Assembly: GCA_964588725.1 (NCBI GenBank)
Contig: CAZPQL010000071.1
Coordinates: forward strand, 1 to 13,993
Direction: 5' to 3'
DNA length: 13,993 nucleotides
DNA from: UBA5972 sp964588725
GTDB lineage: Bacteria; Pseudomonadota; Alphaproteobacteria; Rhodobacterales; Rhodobacteraceae
A model generated the notes under the pieces. That model made no database searches, was not told the DNA's origin, and saw only the letters and a program-made list of their open reading frames with translations. The translations under genes and the position numbers were made by a program. Below, piece after piece: positions 1 to 8,397 of the stretch. Position 1 is the stretch's first letter. Every line of letters begins with the position of its first letter.

Positions 1-222
1 CTCCGTCATTTGCGCAAATTTCTTGCCTTCCTCCCAGATATCGGTGGCCTTCATCACCCGTTCAACAAGTTTTGGAATACCGTTGCCAATAAACCCGCGC
101 ACGGTTGCTTCGGGCAGCGGCGACAAGCCAAGCGAACGCAACAATGTATTGGCGCTGGCACAGATATCGGGCGCGCTGTCGACAAGTGTGCCGTCAAGAT
201 CGAAAACAACAGCTTTTATCAA
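1..222 (-). CDS. cbbZ: Phosphoglycolate phosphatase CbbZ/Gph, N-terminal part (runs off the left edge)
   Basis: HAD-superfamily hydrolase expected to convert 2-phosphoglycolate, made when Rubisco uses O2, to glycolate. Only about 74 residues are in the window. They begin L-I-K-A-V-V-F and carry HAD motif I, FDLDGTLVDSAPDI, with the nucleophile and acid/base aspartates, then the cap-domain stretch FIGNGIPKLVERVM typical of Gph. The start is ambiguous. A TTG at 222-220 overlaps the upstream redoxin stop (TTGA) and has GGAAAG about 6-9 nt ahead of it. A GTG at 234-232 would add four residues but has no visible ribosome-binding site, so I prefer TTG. It is the last visible gene of the cbb operon and lies downstream of cbbY and the redoxin gene. 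CbbZ is the known cbb-operon form of this enzyme. Motifs II to IV lie outside the window, so substrate specificity rests on motif I, the cap sequence and context. Confidence 0.88.
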   Translation of the reverse strand, partial: MIKAVVFDLDGTLVDSAPDICASANTLLRSLGLSPLPEATVRGFIGNGIPKLVERVMKATDIWEEGKKFAQMTE

Positions 223-773
223 CTGTCTTTCCACTTGATTGAACAACCCATCGACGGAATCTGAGCGGCAGGACCCTGTCCGGTTTGGGCGACTTGCTTC
301 ATGGCCTCAAACAGATCGCGGCGCAGGTCTGCAGGTCCGGCCTCTTTACGCGACGCATCAAGACGTCCGCGATATTGCAGGCCGCCACCCGCGTCAAATC
401 CAAAGAAATCAGGCGTGCAGGCGGCATCATAGGCCCGTGCCGTATTCTGGCTTTCATCGTAGAGATATGGAAAAGAAAACCCGTTGTCAGCCGCCAGAAC
501 TGACATATTGTCAAAACTGTCCTGCGGATAGGCGGCCGCGTCATTGGCGCTAATGGCCACGACACCGACGCCCAGCGTTTGTAAAACTGAAGCATCCCGT
601 AGAATTCGATCCAGCACGGCCAGAACATAGGGGCAGTGATTGCACATAAAGATCACCAGCGTGCCATTTGACCCTTTGACGTCATCAAAACCGTAAGAAT
701 TGCCGTCGGTCGCAGGCAGTTTGAAATCCGGCGCTGGCCAGCCAAAATCGCATACTGGCGGGGTCACAGCCAT
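219..773 (-). CDS. Thioredoxin-fold redoxin (AhpC/TSA-like, CNHCPY motif) in the cbb operon
   Basis: A 184-residue cytoplasmic thioredoxin-fold protein with no signal peptide. The N-terminus has the peroxiredoxin-like stretch CDFGWPAPDF (8-17). The active-site motif CNHCPY puts a CxxC at Cys44/Cys47. Two more cysteines sit in motifs I recall as conserved in the family: ACTPDFFGFD (Cys119) and the C-terminal MGCSIKWK (Cys177). This matches the peroxiredoxin-like 1 group usually annotated as thioredoxin family protein or redoxin, whose substrate is generally unknown. The start codon is 1 nt after the cbbY stop, with GGAGG about 7 nt upstream, so it is certainly co-translated with the operon. 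Its stop overlaps the start of cbbZ. It is not one of the classical cbb genes. It could reduce disulfides, act on peroxides, or serve oxidative-stress defence linked to autotrophy. The family call is firm; the role is open. Confidence 0.88.
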   Translation of the reverse strand: MAVTPPVCDFGWPAPDFKLPATDGNSYGFDDVKGSNGTLVIFMCNHCPYVLAVLDRILRDASVLQTLGVGVVAISANDAAAYPQDSFDNMSVLAADNGFSFPYLYDESQNTARAYDAACTPDFFGFDAGGGLQYRGRLDASRKEAGPADLRRDLFEAMKQVAQTGQGPAAQIPSMGCSIKWKDS

Positions 774-774
774 G

Positions 775-1470
775 TCAGGCCTCCATCAAGGCGTTCAGCT
801 TGGCCACTGTGTTGATTTCGGAAAAACACGCCACTACCGCCGTTGCCTCGGTGAAATCTGACCCCAATGTGTAAACGCCGGGCGATACGATGCAGGGCAC
901 GTTGGCCTCAGCGCACGACAACAAGCCGTTGCGGCTGTCTTCCAATCCGACGCATTCAGCGGGCTCAAGCCCCAGACCAGCCACCGCCAGATCAAACACA
1001 TCGGGTGCCGGTTTTTTGTTCTTTACTTCGTCGCCTGCCGCGATCACTTCGAACACATCACCGGCGGGCTGACCAAAACAGGCTTCTGACAGGCGGTCCA
1101 CATTGGGGCGGTTGGTGGTGGTGGCCACTGCAACCCGCACGCCGTTGGCTTTGGCGTCCTCGATCAACTCGGCAATGCCGCTGCGCAAGTTGGCAGCACC
1201 ACCTGCGATCAGCTCGCCGTATAATTCGGTTTTGCGTTTGTGAATCGCGGCGATTTCTTGCTGATCGACGTCTTGTTCCGACAATTCGCTTTGGTATTTG
1301 GTCATTCGTTCTTTGCCGCCGGTAGTTTTCAGCAGCTCGGCGTACATGTCGCGCGTCCACACCCAAGGCAGCTCAAATTCCATGAATGTCTCGTTAAATG
1401 CGCGGCGATGGGCTTCTTCCGTTTCCGACAATGTGCCGTCCACGTCAAATATAATGGCTTTTAGGGTCAT
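775..1470 (-). CDS. cbbY: CbbY, HAD-family xylulose-1,5-bisphosphate phosphatase
   Basis: A 231-residue HAD phosphatase. In Rhodobacter sphaeroides, CbbY selectively dephosphorylates xylulose 1,5-bisphosphate, a Rubisco misfire product that blocks the active site, to xylulose 5-phosphate. Motif I is FDVDGTLSETEEAHRRAFN (8-26), with nucleophile Asp9 and Asp11. The cap region carries the TGGKER signature (50-55). Motif II is VAVATTTN (113-120). The motif III lysine is in KKPAPD (152-157), and motif IV is LEDSRNG (176-182). Length and the SETEEAHR and GGKER signatures fit CbbY better than phosphoglycolate phosphatase. ATG at 1470 overlaps the rpe stop by 4 nt (ATGA), with a GAGGCGG stretch upstream inside rpe as the likely ribosome-binding site. 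The gene stands next to the Rubisco activase, as expected for a metabolite-repair enzyme. Confidence 0.94.
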   Translation of the reverse strand: MTLKAIIFDVDGTLSETEEAHRRAFNETFMEFELPWVWTRDMYAELLKTTGGKERMTKYQSELSEQDVDQQEIAAIHKRKTELYGELIAGGAANLRSGIAELIEDAKANGVRVAVATTTNRPNVDRLSEACFGQPAGDVFEVIAAGDEVKNKKPAPDVFDLAVAGLGLEPAECVGLEDSRNGLLSCAEANVPCIVSPGVYTLGSDFTEATAVVACFSEINTVAKLNALMEA

Positions 1471-2159
1471 TTTTGTGCCGCCTCTGCTGCCGCGCGGATG
1501 TTGCGGATGTTTTCGCCGTATGGCGCGGGATCGCTGGCGCTGCCGCCCTTGAAAACCGCAGACCCTGCCACCAGAACGTCGGCGCCAGCTGCCGCCATCA
1601 GCGGTGCCGTTTCCGGCGTTACTCCGCCGTCTATTTCGATATGAATGTCACGATCTCCGATCATTTTGCGGATTTCAGCGCATTTATCGACCTGAGAATG
1701 AATAAACTTTTGCCCGCCAAATCCGGGGTTCACCGTCATGATGCACACCAGATCGATCATATCCAGCACGTATTCAAGCGCATTGGCGGGCGTTGACGGG
1801 TTCAGCGCCACACCGGCCTTGCAGCCCAGTGCGCGGATGTGTTGCAGCGAGCGGTGCAAATGCGGCCCAGCCTCTGCGTGGATGGTCAGAATGTCGGTTC
1901 CCGCATCAACAAATTCTTTGATATAGGCATCAACCGGCGCGATCATCAAATGGACGTCCATGACGGTTTTGATATGCGGGCGGATGGCCTTGCAGGTTTG
2001 CGGACCAAAGGTAATGGCCGGTACGAAATGCCCGTCCATCACATCCACATGCACCCAGTCACAGCCTTGCGCCTCGATCGCCTCGCATTCAGCGCCGAAG
2101 TTGGCGAAATCAGAGGCCAGAATGGACGGGGCAATTTTGATGGAACGGTCAAAACTCAT
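1467..2159 (-). CDS. rpe: Ribulose-phosphate 3-epimerase
   Basis: A 230-residue TIM-barrel enzyme (CbbE) that interconverts xylulose 5-phosphate and ribulose 5-phosphate, feeding pentose phosphate to phosphoribulokinase. Family motifs are all present: IAPSILASDFANFGAE near the N-terminus, HVDVMDGHFVPAITFG (37-52) with His37 and Asp39, His70 in VMDVHLM, VNPGFGGQ (143-150), and IEIDGGVTPE with Asp177. His37, Asp39, His70 and Asp177 are the expected metal ligands, and the two aspartates also act as acid and base. A phosphate-binding loop VAGSAVFKG lies near the C-terminus. The length is normal. ATG at 2159 overlaps the cbbX stop by 4 nt, with GGAGAG 7 nt upstream, and its own stop overlaps cbbY by 4 nt. 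Translational coupling of cbbX, rpe and cbbY is therefore likely. It would also take the xylulose 5-phosphate released by CbbY. Confidence 0.97.
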   Translation of the reverse strand: MSFDRSIKIAPSILASDFANFGAECEAIEAQGCDWVHVDVMDGHFVPAITFGPQTCKAIRPHIKTVMDVHLMIAPVDAYIKEFVDAGTDILTIHAEAGPHLHRSLQHIRALGCKAGVALNPSTPANALEYVLDMIDLVCIMTVNPGFGGQKFIHSQVDKCAEIRKMIGDRDIHIEIDGGVTPETAPLMAAAGADVLVAGSAVFKGGSASDPAPYGENIRNIRAAAEAAQK

Positions 2160-3094
2160 TTTTTCTCTCCGGTATGCACCAAACGATCGACGTCCAGTCC
2201 GCCGGAAAAAACACGGCTGGAGCGCATATCCGCTTCGGTAACAGTGCTAAGAGTCTTGGCGTCCAGCGGGCCTTTGACATCGGTGAACAAACGGTTGGCC
2301 TGACGCAAGCGCGCACGGTCAAGAGCATTGCGGATGGATCGTGCGTTGGCGAAATGTGGCTGTTTGCGACGCAAGTCAATATATTCGACCATGGCCTTGC
2401 GGCCACCATTGTCGAATTCATAATTTTGCTCGGCCAACATCATTTCGGAAATTTCTATCAGCTCTTTGTCCAGATAATCAGGAAATTCAATGTGGTGGGC
2501 TATCCGTGAACGAAAGCCCGGATTCGCCGAAAAAAACTTGTCCATTTTGTCGGCGTAACCCGCCATGACAACGACAAGATCGTCGCGGTTGTTTTCCATG
2601 ATCTGTAGAAGAATTTCGATGGCTTCCTGCCCATAGTCGCGTTCATTGTCGGGGCGGTACAGATAGTAAGCCTCATCGATGAATAGCACGCCACCCATAG
2701 CGCGTTTCAAAACTTCTTTGGTTTTGGGTGCAGTGTGGCCGATGTACTGCCCCACCAGATCGTCGCGTGTGACGCTAACCAAATGACCTTTGCGCACATA
2801 TCCAAGCCGGTGCAACAAGCCGGCGATTTTAAGTGCAACGGTCGTTTTGCCCGTGCCGGGATTGCCGGAAAAACTCATGTGCAAGGTGGGCGTTTCATGG
2901 GATAGACCCATGGATTTGCGCGCTTTATCCACCAAAAGCAAAGCAGCGGTTTCGCGGATGCGCTGTTTGACGGGTTCCAGCCCTATCAATTCGTCGTCAA
3001 GTTCCTGAAGAATCTCGGCGACACCCGAGCTTTCGTATTCCGCCGCCAGATCAACAGTGGTTGGAAATTCGGTTTTTTCGTCTTCGACGCTCAT
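2156..3094 (-). CDS. cbbX: CbbX, red-type Rubisco activase (AAA+)
   Basis: A 312-residue AAA+ ATPase that remodels inhibited red-type Rubisco. In the characterised R. sphaeroides enzyme, RuBP-stimulated hexamers pull transiently on the CbbL C-terminal tail to release bound sugar phosphates. Visible motifs are Walker A GNPGTGKT (77-84), pore loop YIGHTAPKT (117-125), Walker B VLFIDEA (136-142), a sensor-type strand LVVVMAGY (173-180), and GFRSRI (193-198) with candidate arginine fingers. The C-terminal helical part contains FANARSIRNALDRARLRQANR. Length and motifs fit CbbX closely. The gene follows cbbLS after a 96-nt gap, has AGGAAAG about 10 nt before ATG, and overlaps rpe by 4 nt. Its presence agrees with the red-type Rubisco here and with the absence of cbbQ/cbbO. 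The CbbL tail beginning TSTDTSDF is its likely substrate. Confidence 0.97.
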   Translation of the reverse strand: MSVEDEKTEFPTTVDLAAEYESSGVAEILQELDDELIGLEPVKQRIRETAALLLVDKARKSMGLSHETPTLHMSFSGNPGTGKTTVALKIAGLLHRLGYVRKGHLVSVTRDDLVGQYIGHTAPKTKEVLKRAMGGVLFIDEAYYLYRPDNERDYGQEAIEILLQIMENNRDDLVVVMAGYADKMDKFFSANPGFRSRIAHHIEFPDYLDKELIEISEMMLAEQNYEFDNGGRKAMVEYIDLRRKQPHFANARSIRNALDRARLRQANRLFTDVKGPLDAKTLSTVTEADMRSSRVFSGGLDVDRLVHTGEKK

Positions 3095-3190
3095 GTTTGG
3101 TCTTTCCTAAGTCAACGGCCCAATTCTGCAAGGTCGCGCATGGTTTTCAGGCACCCGAATGTCCGGATGCCCGACTGGTTACTGCGGGTA
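3095..3190 (-). promoter_or_regulatory. cbbS-cbbX intergenic spacer with a stem-loop
   Basis: This is the longest gap within the operon (96 nt); other junctions are 31 nt or less, or overlap. On the transcribed strand an imperfect hairpin lies at 3173-3148. The arms CGGGCATCC and GGGTGCCTG pair over 9 bp, with two G-U wobbles and an 8-nt loop. It is followed by AAAA rather than a U run, so it is not a classical intrinsic terminator. A hairpin here could protect the 3' end of a processed cbbLS message or lower transcription of the downstream genes. In Ralstonia eutropha, premature termination downstream of cbbS has been described as a means of making more Rubisco mRNA. The cbbX ribosome-binding site AGGAAAG is at the cbbX-proximal end of the gap. 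The hairpin is read directly; its function is inferred. Confidence 0.5.
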
Positions 3191-3580
3191 TTACTTGCGA
3201 ACGTCCCAAGCATAGCGTTGTGCACGGTCAACGATGTCAGTGCGCTGCATATGAATGGTTGGCTCTTCTTTTGGACGGTTGACAATGAACGACATTGTAA
3301 CTGATTCCACACCGCTGGTATCGTCAAACGCCAAAATGCGAATATAGTCGTCGCCATGTAGCTTACGGCAGTCATCCAATTCCATCATTGCACCCTTTGG
3401 ATCCTTAAGATCAAACATCGGATGACCCCACATGTTCCAAAAGGTGTTTCGTGGATGGGGATCATCGGTGTATTCGATGGCGATGGCCCAGCCTTTGGAC
3501 AGGATATATTCCATCTGCGCGCTGATCTGAACATCATCCAGATCGGGCAGGAACGAAAAGCAACCTTGTGTGATACGCAT
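3191..3580 (-). CDS. cbbS: Rubisco small subunit, red type (form IC)
   Basis: A 129-residue small subunit of L8S8 Rubisco. It begins MRITQGCFSFLPDL, with the motif ISAQMEYILSKGWAIAIEYTDDPHPRNTFWNMWG (about 19-52) typical of small subunits. It ends with the C-terminal extension EEPTIHMQRTDIVDRAQRYAW found in red-type proteins, which forms a beta-hairpin in the central channel of the holoenzyme. A longer open frame continues upstream, but this ATG is the right start: it has GGAG about 7 nt ahead (AAGGAGAAAAATA) and gives the family N-terminus, while the extension reads through the cbbL end in a wrong frame. The gene starts 22 nt after the cbbL stop, so the two subunits are made together. The stop is TAA at 3193-3191. 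Confidence 0.97.
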   Translation of the reverse strand: MRITQGCFSFLPDLDDVQISAQMEYILSKGWAIAIEYTDDPHPRNTFWNMWGHPMFDLKDPKGAMMELDDCRKLHGDDYIRILAFDDTSGVESVTMSFIVNRPKEEPTIHMQRTDIVDRAQRYAWDVRK

Positions 3581-3602
3581 TATTTTTCTCCTTTTTTCGT
3601 GC

Positions 3603-5066
3603 TTAGGACGATGGTGTTTCAGATGTCTGGAAGTCAGACGTGTCAGTTGACGTATAGTTGAAGGTAATGTTGCCCCACACGTCCAAAGCCGATTCCAGTG
3701 GCTTGCACCACTTGGCGGCACTTCGCAGAATTTCAGGACCTTCATTCCAGATGTCACGGCCTTCATTTCGCGCCATGACCATGGTTTCAAGCGCTACGCG
3801 GTTGGCCTGTGCGCCGGATTGGATACCCATGGGGTGACCAATTGTACCGCCGCCGAACTGCAGAACCACGTCGTCGCCAAACAGATGCAGCAACTGGTGC
3901 ATTTGCCCGGCGTGAATGCCACCGGATGCCACCGGCATCACCTTGTTCAAATCACACCAGTCCTGTTCAAAGAAAATACCGCGTGGCAGATCGACCTCAT
4001 TCTTGGGTTCGCGCAAGACATTGTAATAGCCCTGCACCGTCAGAGGATCGCCTTCCAGCTTGCCAACCGCAGTACCTGCGTGCAAATGGTCAACGCCTTG
4101 AAGCCGCAGCCATTTGGCGATAACGCGGAACGAAATACCGTGGTTTTTCTGACGCGTATAGGTGCCGTGACCGGCCCGGTGCATGTGCAGGATCATGTTG
4201 TTGTTGCGACACCAGTTGGAAATTGACTGAATGGCCGTGAACCCGATGATCAGGTCCACCATGACAATGACCGAACCCAGTTCTTTGGCGAATTGCGCCC
4301 GGGCGTACATTTCTTCCATCGTGGCGGCTGTAATGTTCAGGTAATGGCCTTTGACTTCTCCGGTTTCGGCAGAGGCCTTGTTCACCGCTTCCATGCAGTA
4401 CAGGAAACGCTCACGCCAGTGCATGAAAGGTTGCGAGTTAATGTTCTCGTCATCCTTCATAAAGTCCAGTCCGCCCTTTAGGCCTTCATAGACCACGCGA
4501 CCATAGTTTTTGCCCGATAGACCCAGTTTGGGTTTCGTGGTTGCGCCCAACAGGGGTTTGCCGAACTTGTCCAAACGCTCGCGTTCGACAATAATTCCGG
4601 TTGGTGGACCAGTGTATGTTTTCACATAGGCGGGCGGAAAGCGCATGTCTTCAAGACGGGCCGCCAACAGTGGTTTGAACGAAAACACGTTCCCGATTAT
4701 CGATGCCGTCAAATTGGCAAGCGAACCTTCTTCAAACAGGCTAAGATCGTACGCAACATAGCAGAAAAACTGTTCTGGATTGTTGGGAACCTGCTCAACC
4801 TTATAGGCCTTCGCCCGGTATTTATCACAAGCGGTCAACCGGTCCGTCCAGACAACAGTCCATGTGGCGGTGGAGCTTTCTCCGGCAACGGCTGCGGCTG
4901 CTTCGATCGGATCGACGCCCGCCTGGGGCGTAATGCGAAACAGCGCCAGAATATCTGTATCCTTGGGTTCATAGTCGCCATCCCAATAACCCATCTGCGC
5001 GTACTTGAGCACACCGGCGGCATAGCGCTTTTTCTTGTCCGTTATTTGCGTTTGGTCTTTACTCAT
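3603..5066 (-). CDS. cbbL: Rubisco large subunit, red-type form IC
   Basis: The 487-residue catalytic subunit that carboxylates RuBP to two 3-phosphoglycerates and also reacts with O2. Active-site features are intact: TTKPK (176-180) with Lys178 and catalytic Lys180; GLDFMKDDEN with Lys204, the carbamylation site, and metal ligands Asp206 and Glu207; HMHRAGHG with His296 and Arg297; His329 in DHLHAGT; loop 6 Lys336 in TAVGKLEGD; and the phosphate-binding stretches SGGIHAGQ (381-388) and GGGTIGHPMG (405-414). The N-terminus (KKKRYAAGVLKYAQMGYWDGDYEP) and the C-terminal tail TSTDTSDF mark the red IC group. ATG at 5066 has AGGAG about 8 nt upstream. It lies between the aldolase gene and cbbS, in the middle of the operon. 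Nothing suggests loss of function. Confidence 0.99.
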   Translation of the reverse strand: MSKDQTQITDKKKRYAAGVLKYAQMGYWDGDYEPKDTDILALFRITPQAGVDPIEAAAAVAGESSTATWTVVWTDRLTACDKYRAKAYKVEQVPNNPEQFFCYVAYDLSLFEEGSLANLTASIIGNVFSFKPLLAARLEDMRFPPAYVKTYTGPPTGIIVERERLDKFGKPLLGATTKPKLGLSGKNYGRVVYEGLKGGLDFMKDDENINSQPFMHWRERFLYCMEAVNKASAETGEVKGHYLNITAATMEEMYARAQFAKELGSVIVMVDLIIGFTAIQSISNWCRNNNMILHMHRAGHGTYTRQKNHGISFRVIAKWLRLQGVDHLHAGTAVGKLEGDPLTVQGYYNVLREPKNEVDLPRGIFFEQDWCDLNKVMPVASGGIHAGQMHQLLHLFGDDVVLQFGGGTIGHPMGIQSGAQANRVALETMVMARNEGRDIWNEGPEILRSAAKWCKPLESALDVWGNITFNYTSTDTSDFQTSETPSS

Positions 5067-5097
5067 TTTCTAACTCCTGATTGGATAAGGTCCGATT

Positions 5098-6162
5098 TCA
5101 GCCGACGACCGGATCAAGCGATCCGTCAGCGTAGCGTTTGGCCATATCGTCGATATCAATGACCTTGATTTTTGAAGCGTTGCCGGCTGTGCCGAAACGT
5201 TCAAACCGGTCGAGACAGAGTTTTTCCATCTCGTCCATTGCGGGGATCAGGAATTTGCGCGGGTCAAATTGACTTGGCGTATCCTGAGCTATTTTGCGGA
5301 ACTGGCCGGTCATGGCCATCCGGCAGTCTGTATCTATGTTAACCTTGCGCACACCGGATTTGATGCCACGCTCGATCTCTTCGACCGGCACACCATAGGT
5401 TTGCGGCATGTCGCCGCCGGATGCGTTAATGAGATCCTGCAAATATTGCGGTACGCTGGATGATCCGTGCATCACCAGATGCACATTGGGGATCTTGGCG
5501 TGAATGGCCTCGATCTGTTTGATCGCCAGCGTTTCGCCGGTTGGTTTACTGCTGAACTTATAGGCGCCATGCGAAGTTCCACAGGCAATTGCCAGTGCGT
5601 CAACTCTGGTTTTCTGCACAAAATCAAGCGATTCATCAGGGTCGGTCAATAGCTGGTCCATGGACAGTTTTCCAACCGCGCCCGAGCCATCTTCTTCAGC
5701 CGCCTCACCGGTTTCCAGTGAACCCAATACGCCCAGCTCACCCTCGACAGAGGCGCCAACCCAGTGCGCCAAACGCGAAACGCGTTCAGTGATGTCAACG
5801 TTGTATTCATACGATGCAGGTGTTTTCATATCGGCCTCAAGACTGCCGTCCATCATGACAGACGTGAATCCGTGCCGAATAGCGGATGAACAGGTTTGTT
5901 CGTTGTTGCCGTGATCCTGATGCATACAGATCGGGTTACCCGGGTACATTTCCGCCAGCGCCTGAATCATGTGACGCAGCATAATGTCGCCCGCATAAGA
6001 ACGCGCGCCGCGACTGGCCTGCATGATGACGGGGGCGTCACATTTTTTGGCGGCCTCCATGATGGCAAGGCCCTGTTCCATGTTGTTGATGTTGAACGCT
6101 GGTACGCCGTAGCTGTTTTCAGCCGCGTGGTCCAAAAGTTGTCTCAGTGTAATAAGTGCCAT
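5098..6162 (-). CDS. cbbA: Fructose-bisphosphate aldolase, class II, Calvin-cycle type
   Basis: A 354-residue zinc-dependent aldolase. It joins dihydroxyacetone phosphate to glyceraldehyde 3-phosphate giving fructose 1,6-bisphosphate, and in the Calvin cycle usually also to erythrose 4-phosphate giving sedoheptulose 1,7-bisphosphate. The N-terminus MALITLRQLLDHAAENSYGVPAFNINNMEQ is typical of the proteobacterial Calvin-cycle subtype. Visible are MHQDHGNN with catalytic Asp83 and zinc ligand His84, Glu142 in GELG, His198 in GTSHGAYK, His232 in VMHGSSSVP, and the phosphate/DHAP-binding NIDTDCRMA (275-283). The length fits. ATG at 6162 is preceded by GGAG about 11 nt upstream and lies 16 nt after the pgk stop. 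The stop (TGA, 5100-5098) is 31 nt before cbbL. Confidence 0.97.
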   Translation of the reverse strand: MALITLRQLLDHAAENSYGVPAFNINNMEQGLAIMEAAKKCDAPVIMQASRGARSYAGDIMLRHMIQALAEMYPGNPICMHQDHGNNEQTCSSAIRHGFTSVMMDGSLEADMKTPASYEYNVDITERVSRLAHWVGASVEGELGVLGSLETGEAAEEDGSGAVGKLSMDQLLTDPDESLDFVQKTRVDALAIACGTSHGAYKFSSKPTGETLAIKQIEAIHAKIPNVHLVMHGSSSVPQYLQDLINASGGDMPQTYGVPVEEIERGIKSGVRKVNIDTDCRMAMTGQFRKIAQDTPSQFDPRKFLIPAMDEMEKLCLDRFERFGTAGNASKIKVIDIDDMAKRYADGSLDPVVG

Positions 6163-6178
6163 TTGTGTGGTCTCCGAT

Positions 6179-7383
6179 TTATGCGGCAGCCGCGGCGCGG
6201 TTCAGCGCGGCAATACCCGGCAATTCTTTGCCTTCGATCCATTCCAGAAATGCCCCGCCCGCCGACGAGATATAGGTAAAGTCTTCGGCCACCCCGGCCA
6301 TGTTTAAGGCCGCGACAGTGTCGCCTCCGCCTGCAACCGAGGTCACCAGACCGCCACGGGTCAGTTCAGCCACTTCCATGGCCACCTGTTTGGTTGCCTG
6401 TTCAAATGGCCGGATTTCAAATGCACCAAGAGGGCCGTTCCACAGGATTGTCTGTGCATGGGCCATGACCGTGCGGAATTTGACCACCGATTTTGGCCCC
6501 GCGTCGAGTATCATCGCCTCTTGCGGGCAATCGGCGACATCGGCAATCATGTTGCGGGCGTTATCAGCAAATTTGAACGCATAGACGATGTCGATCGGCA
6601 GAACCAATTCGCAATTGGCCGCCCTGGCCAGCGTTTGAATTTCGCGCACTGTGTCGACCTGATCGGTTTCGCACAGCGATTTACCCACATCGACCCCGTC
6701 GGCATAGAAAAAAGTATTGGCCATGCCGCCGCCGATAATGATCGAATCGACCTTTTCAACCAGATTTTTGAGAACCGAAATTTTGGACGACACTTTCGCT
6801 CCGCCGACCAAAGCAACGGACGGGCGTTTAGGGGCTTCCAATGCAATCGCCAAGGCACCGACTTCTTCCGACAACATCGGCCCCGCAAATGCCGGAAGCA
6901 GATCAGCAATCGCTGCGGTTGATGCGTGCGCGCGATGCGCGCAGGAAAATGCATCGTTGACATAGGTATCACCAAGTCTGGCCAACTGGGCGGCGAATCC
7001 GGCGTCGTTGGCTTCTTCGCCCGCATGAAAACGCAGGTTTTCAGCCAACATTACCTCGCCTGGCTTTAATCCGCCTGCAATCGATTCAACGGAATCGCCT
7101 ACACAATCACTGGCAAATTTGACGTCTGTGCCCAAGGCTTCTGCCAGTGCCGCCGTGATCGGTTTCAGCGACATTTCCGGCACCGGTTTCCCTTTGGGGC
7201 GACCAAAATGCGAAAGAACTACAGCCGAGGCGCCGCGCGCAAGCAGGTCTTTTAGCCCCGCCGCGAACCGGTCGATACGTGTGCTGTCGGTCACCACGCC
7301 ACCATTGGTCGGCGCGTTCAGGTCGGCACGTATAACCAGCGTTTTGCCGGACACATCGATATCTGTAATTGCGCGCATGGTCA

Positions 7384-7384
<1 letters not shown>
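6179..7384 (-). CDS. pgk: Phosphoglycerate kinase
   Basis: A 401-residue kinase that phosphorylates 3-phosphoglycerate with ATP to 1,3-bisphosphoglycerate, the first step after carboxylation. Family motifs are RADLNAP (19-25, usually R-x-D-x-N-V-P), STRIDR with Arg36, SHFGRPKG (58-65), DTYVNDAFSCAHRAHAS (139-155), GGAKVSSK (194-201), GGGMANTFF (218-226), NGPLGAFE (316-323), the nucleotide loop GGGDT (352-356) and SSAGGAFLEWIEGKELPGI near the end. Two ATGs are close together, 7384 and 7378 (encoding M-T-M-R-A-I). The first overlaps the gap stop as TGATG and has GGGAAAA about 8-14 nt upstream; the second would remove two residues. A further in-frame ATG at 7441 lies inside gap and is unlikely. 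Many cbb operons carry gap without pgk or neither, so having both adjacent completes the reduction phase here. Confidence 0.96.
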
Positions 7385-8382
<998 letters not shown>

Positions 8383-8397
8383 GTTGGTCCTCGGGTC

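Noticed and set aside
3581..3790. Upstream extension of the cbbS reading frame
   Set aside because: It overlaps the end of cbbL in another frame and yields non-family sequence; the ATG at 3580 has a good ribosome-binding site and the standard N-terminus.
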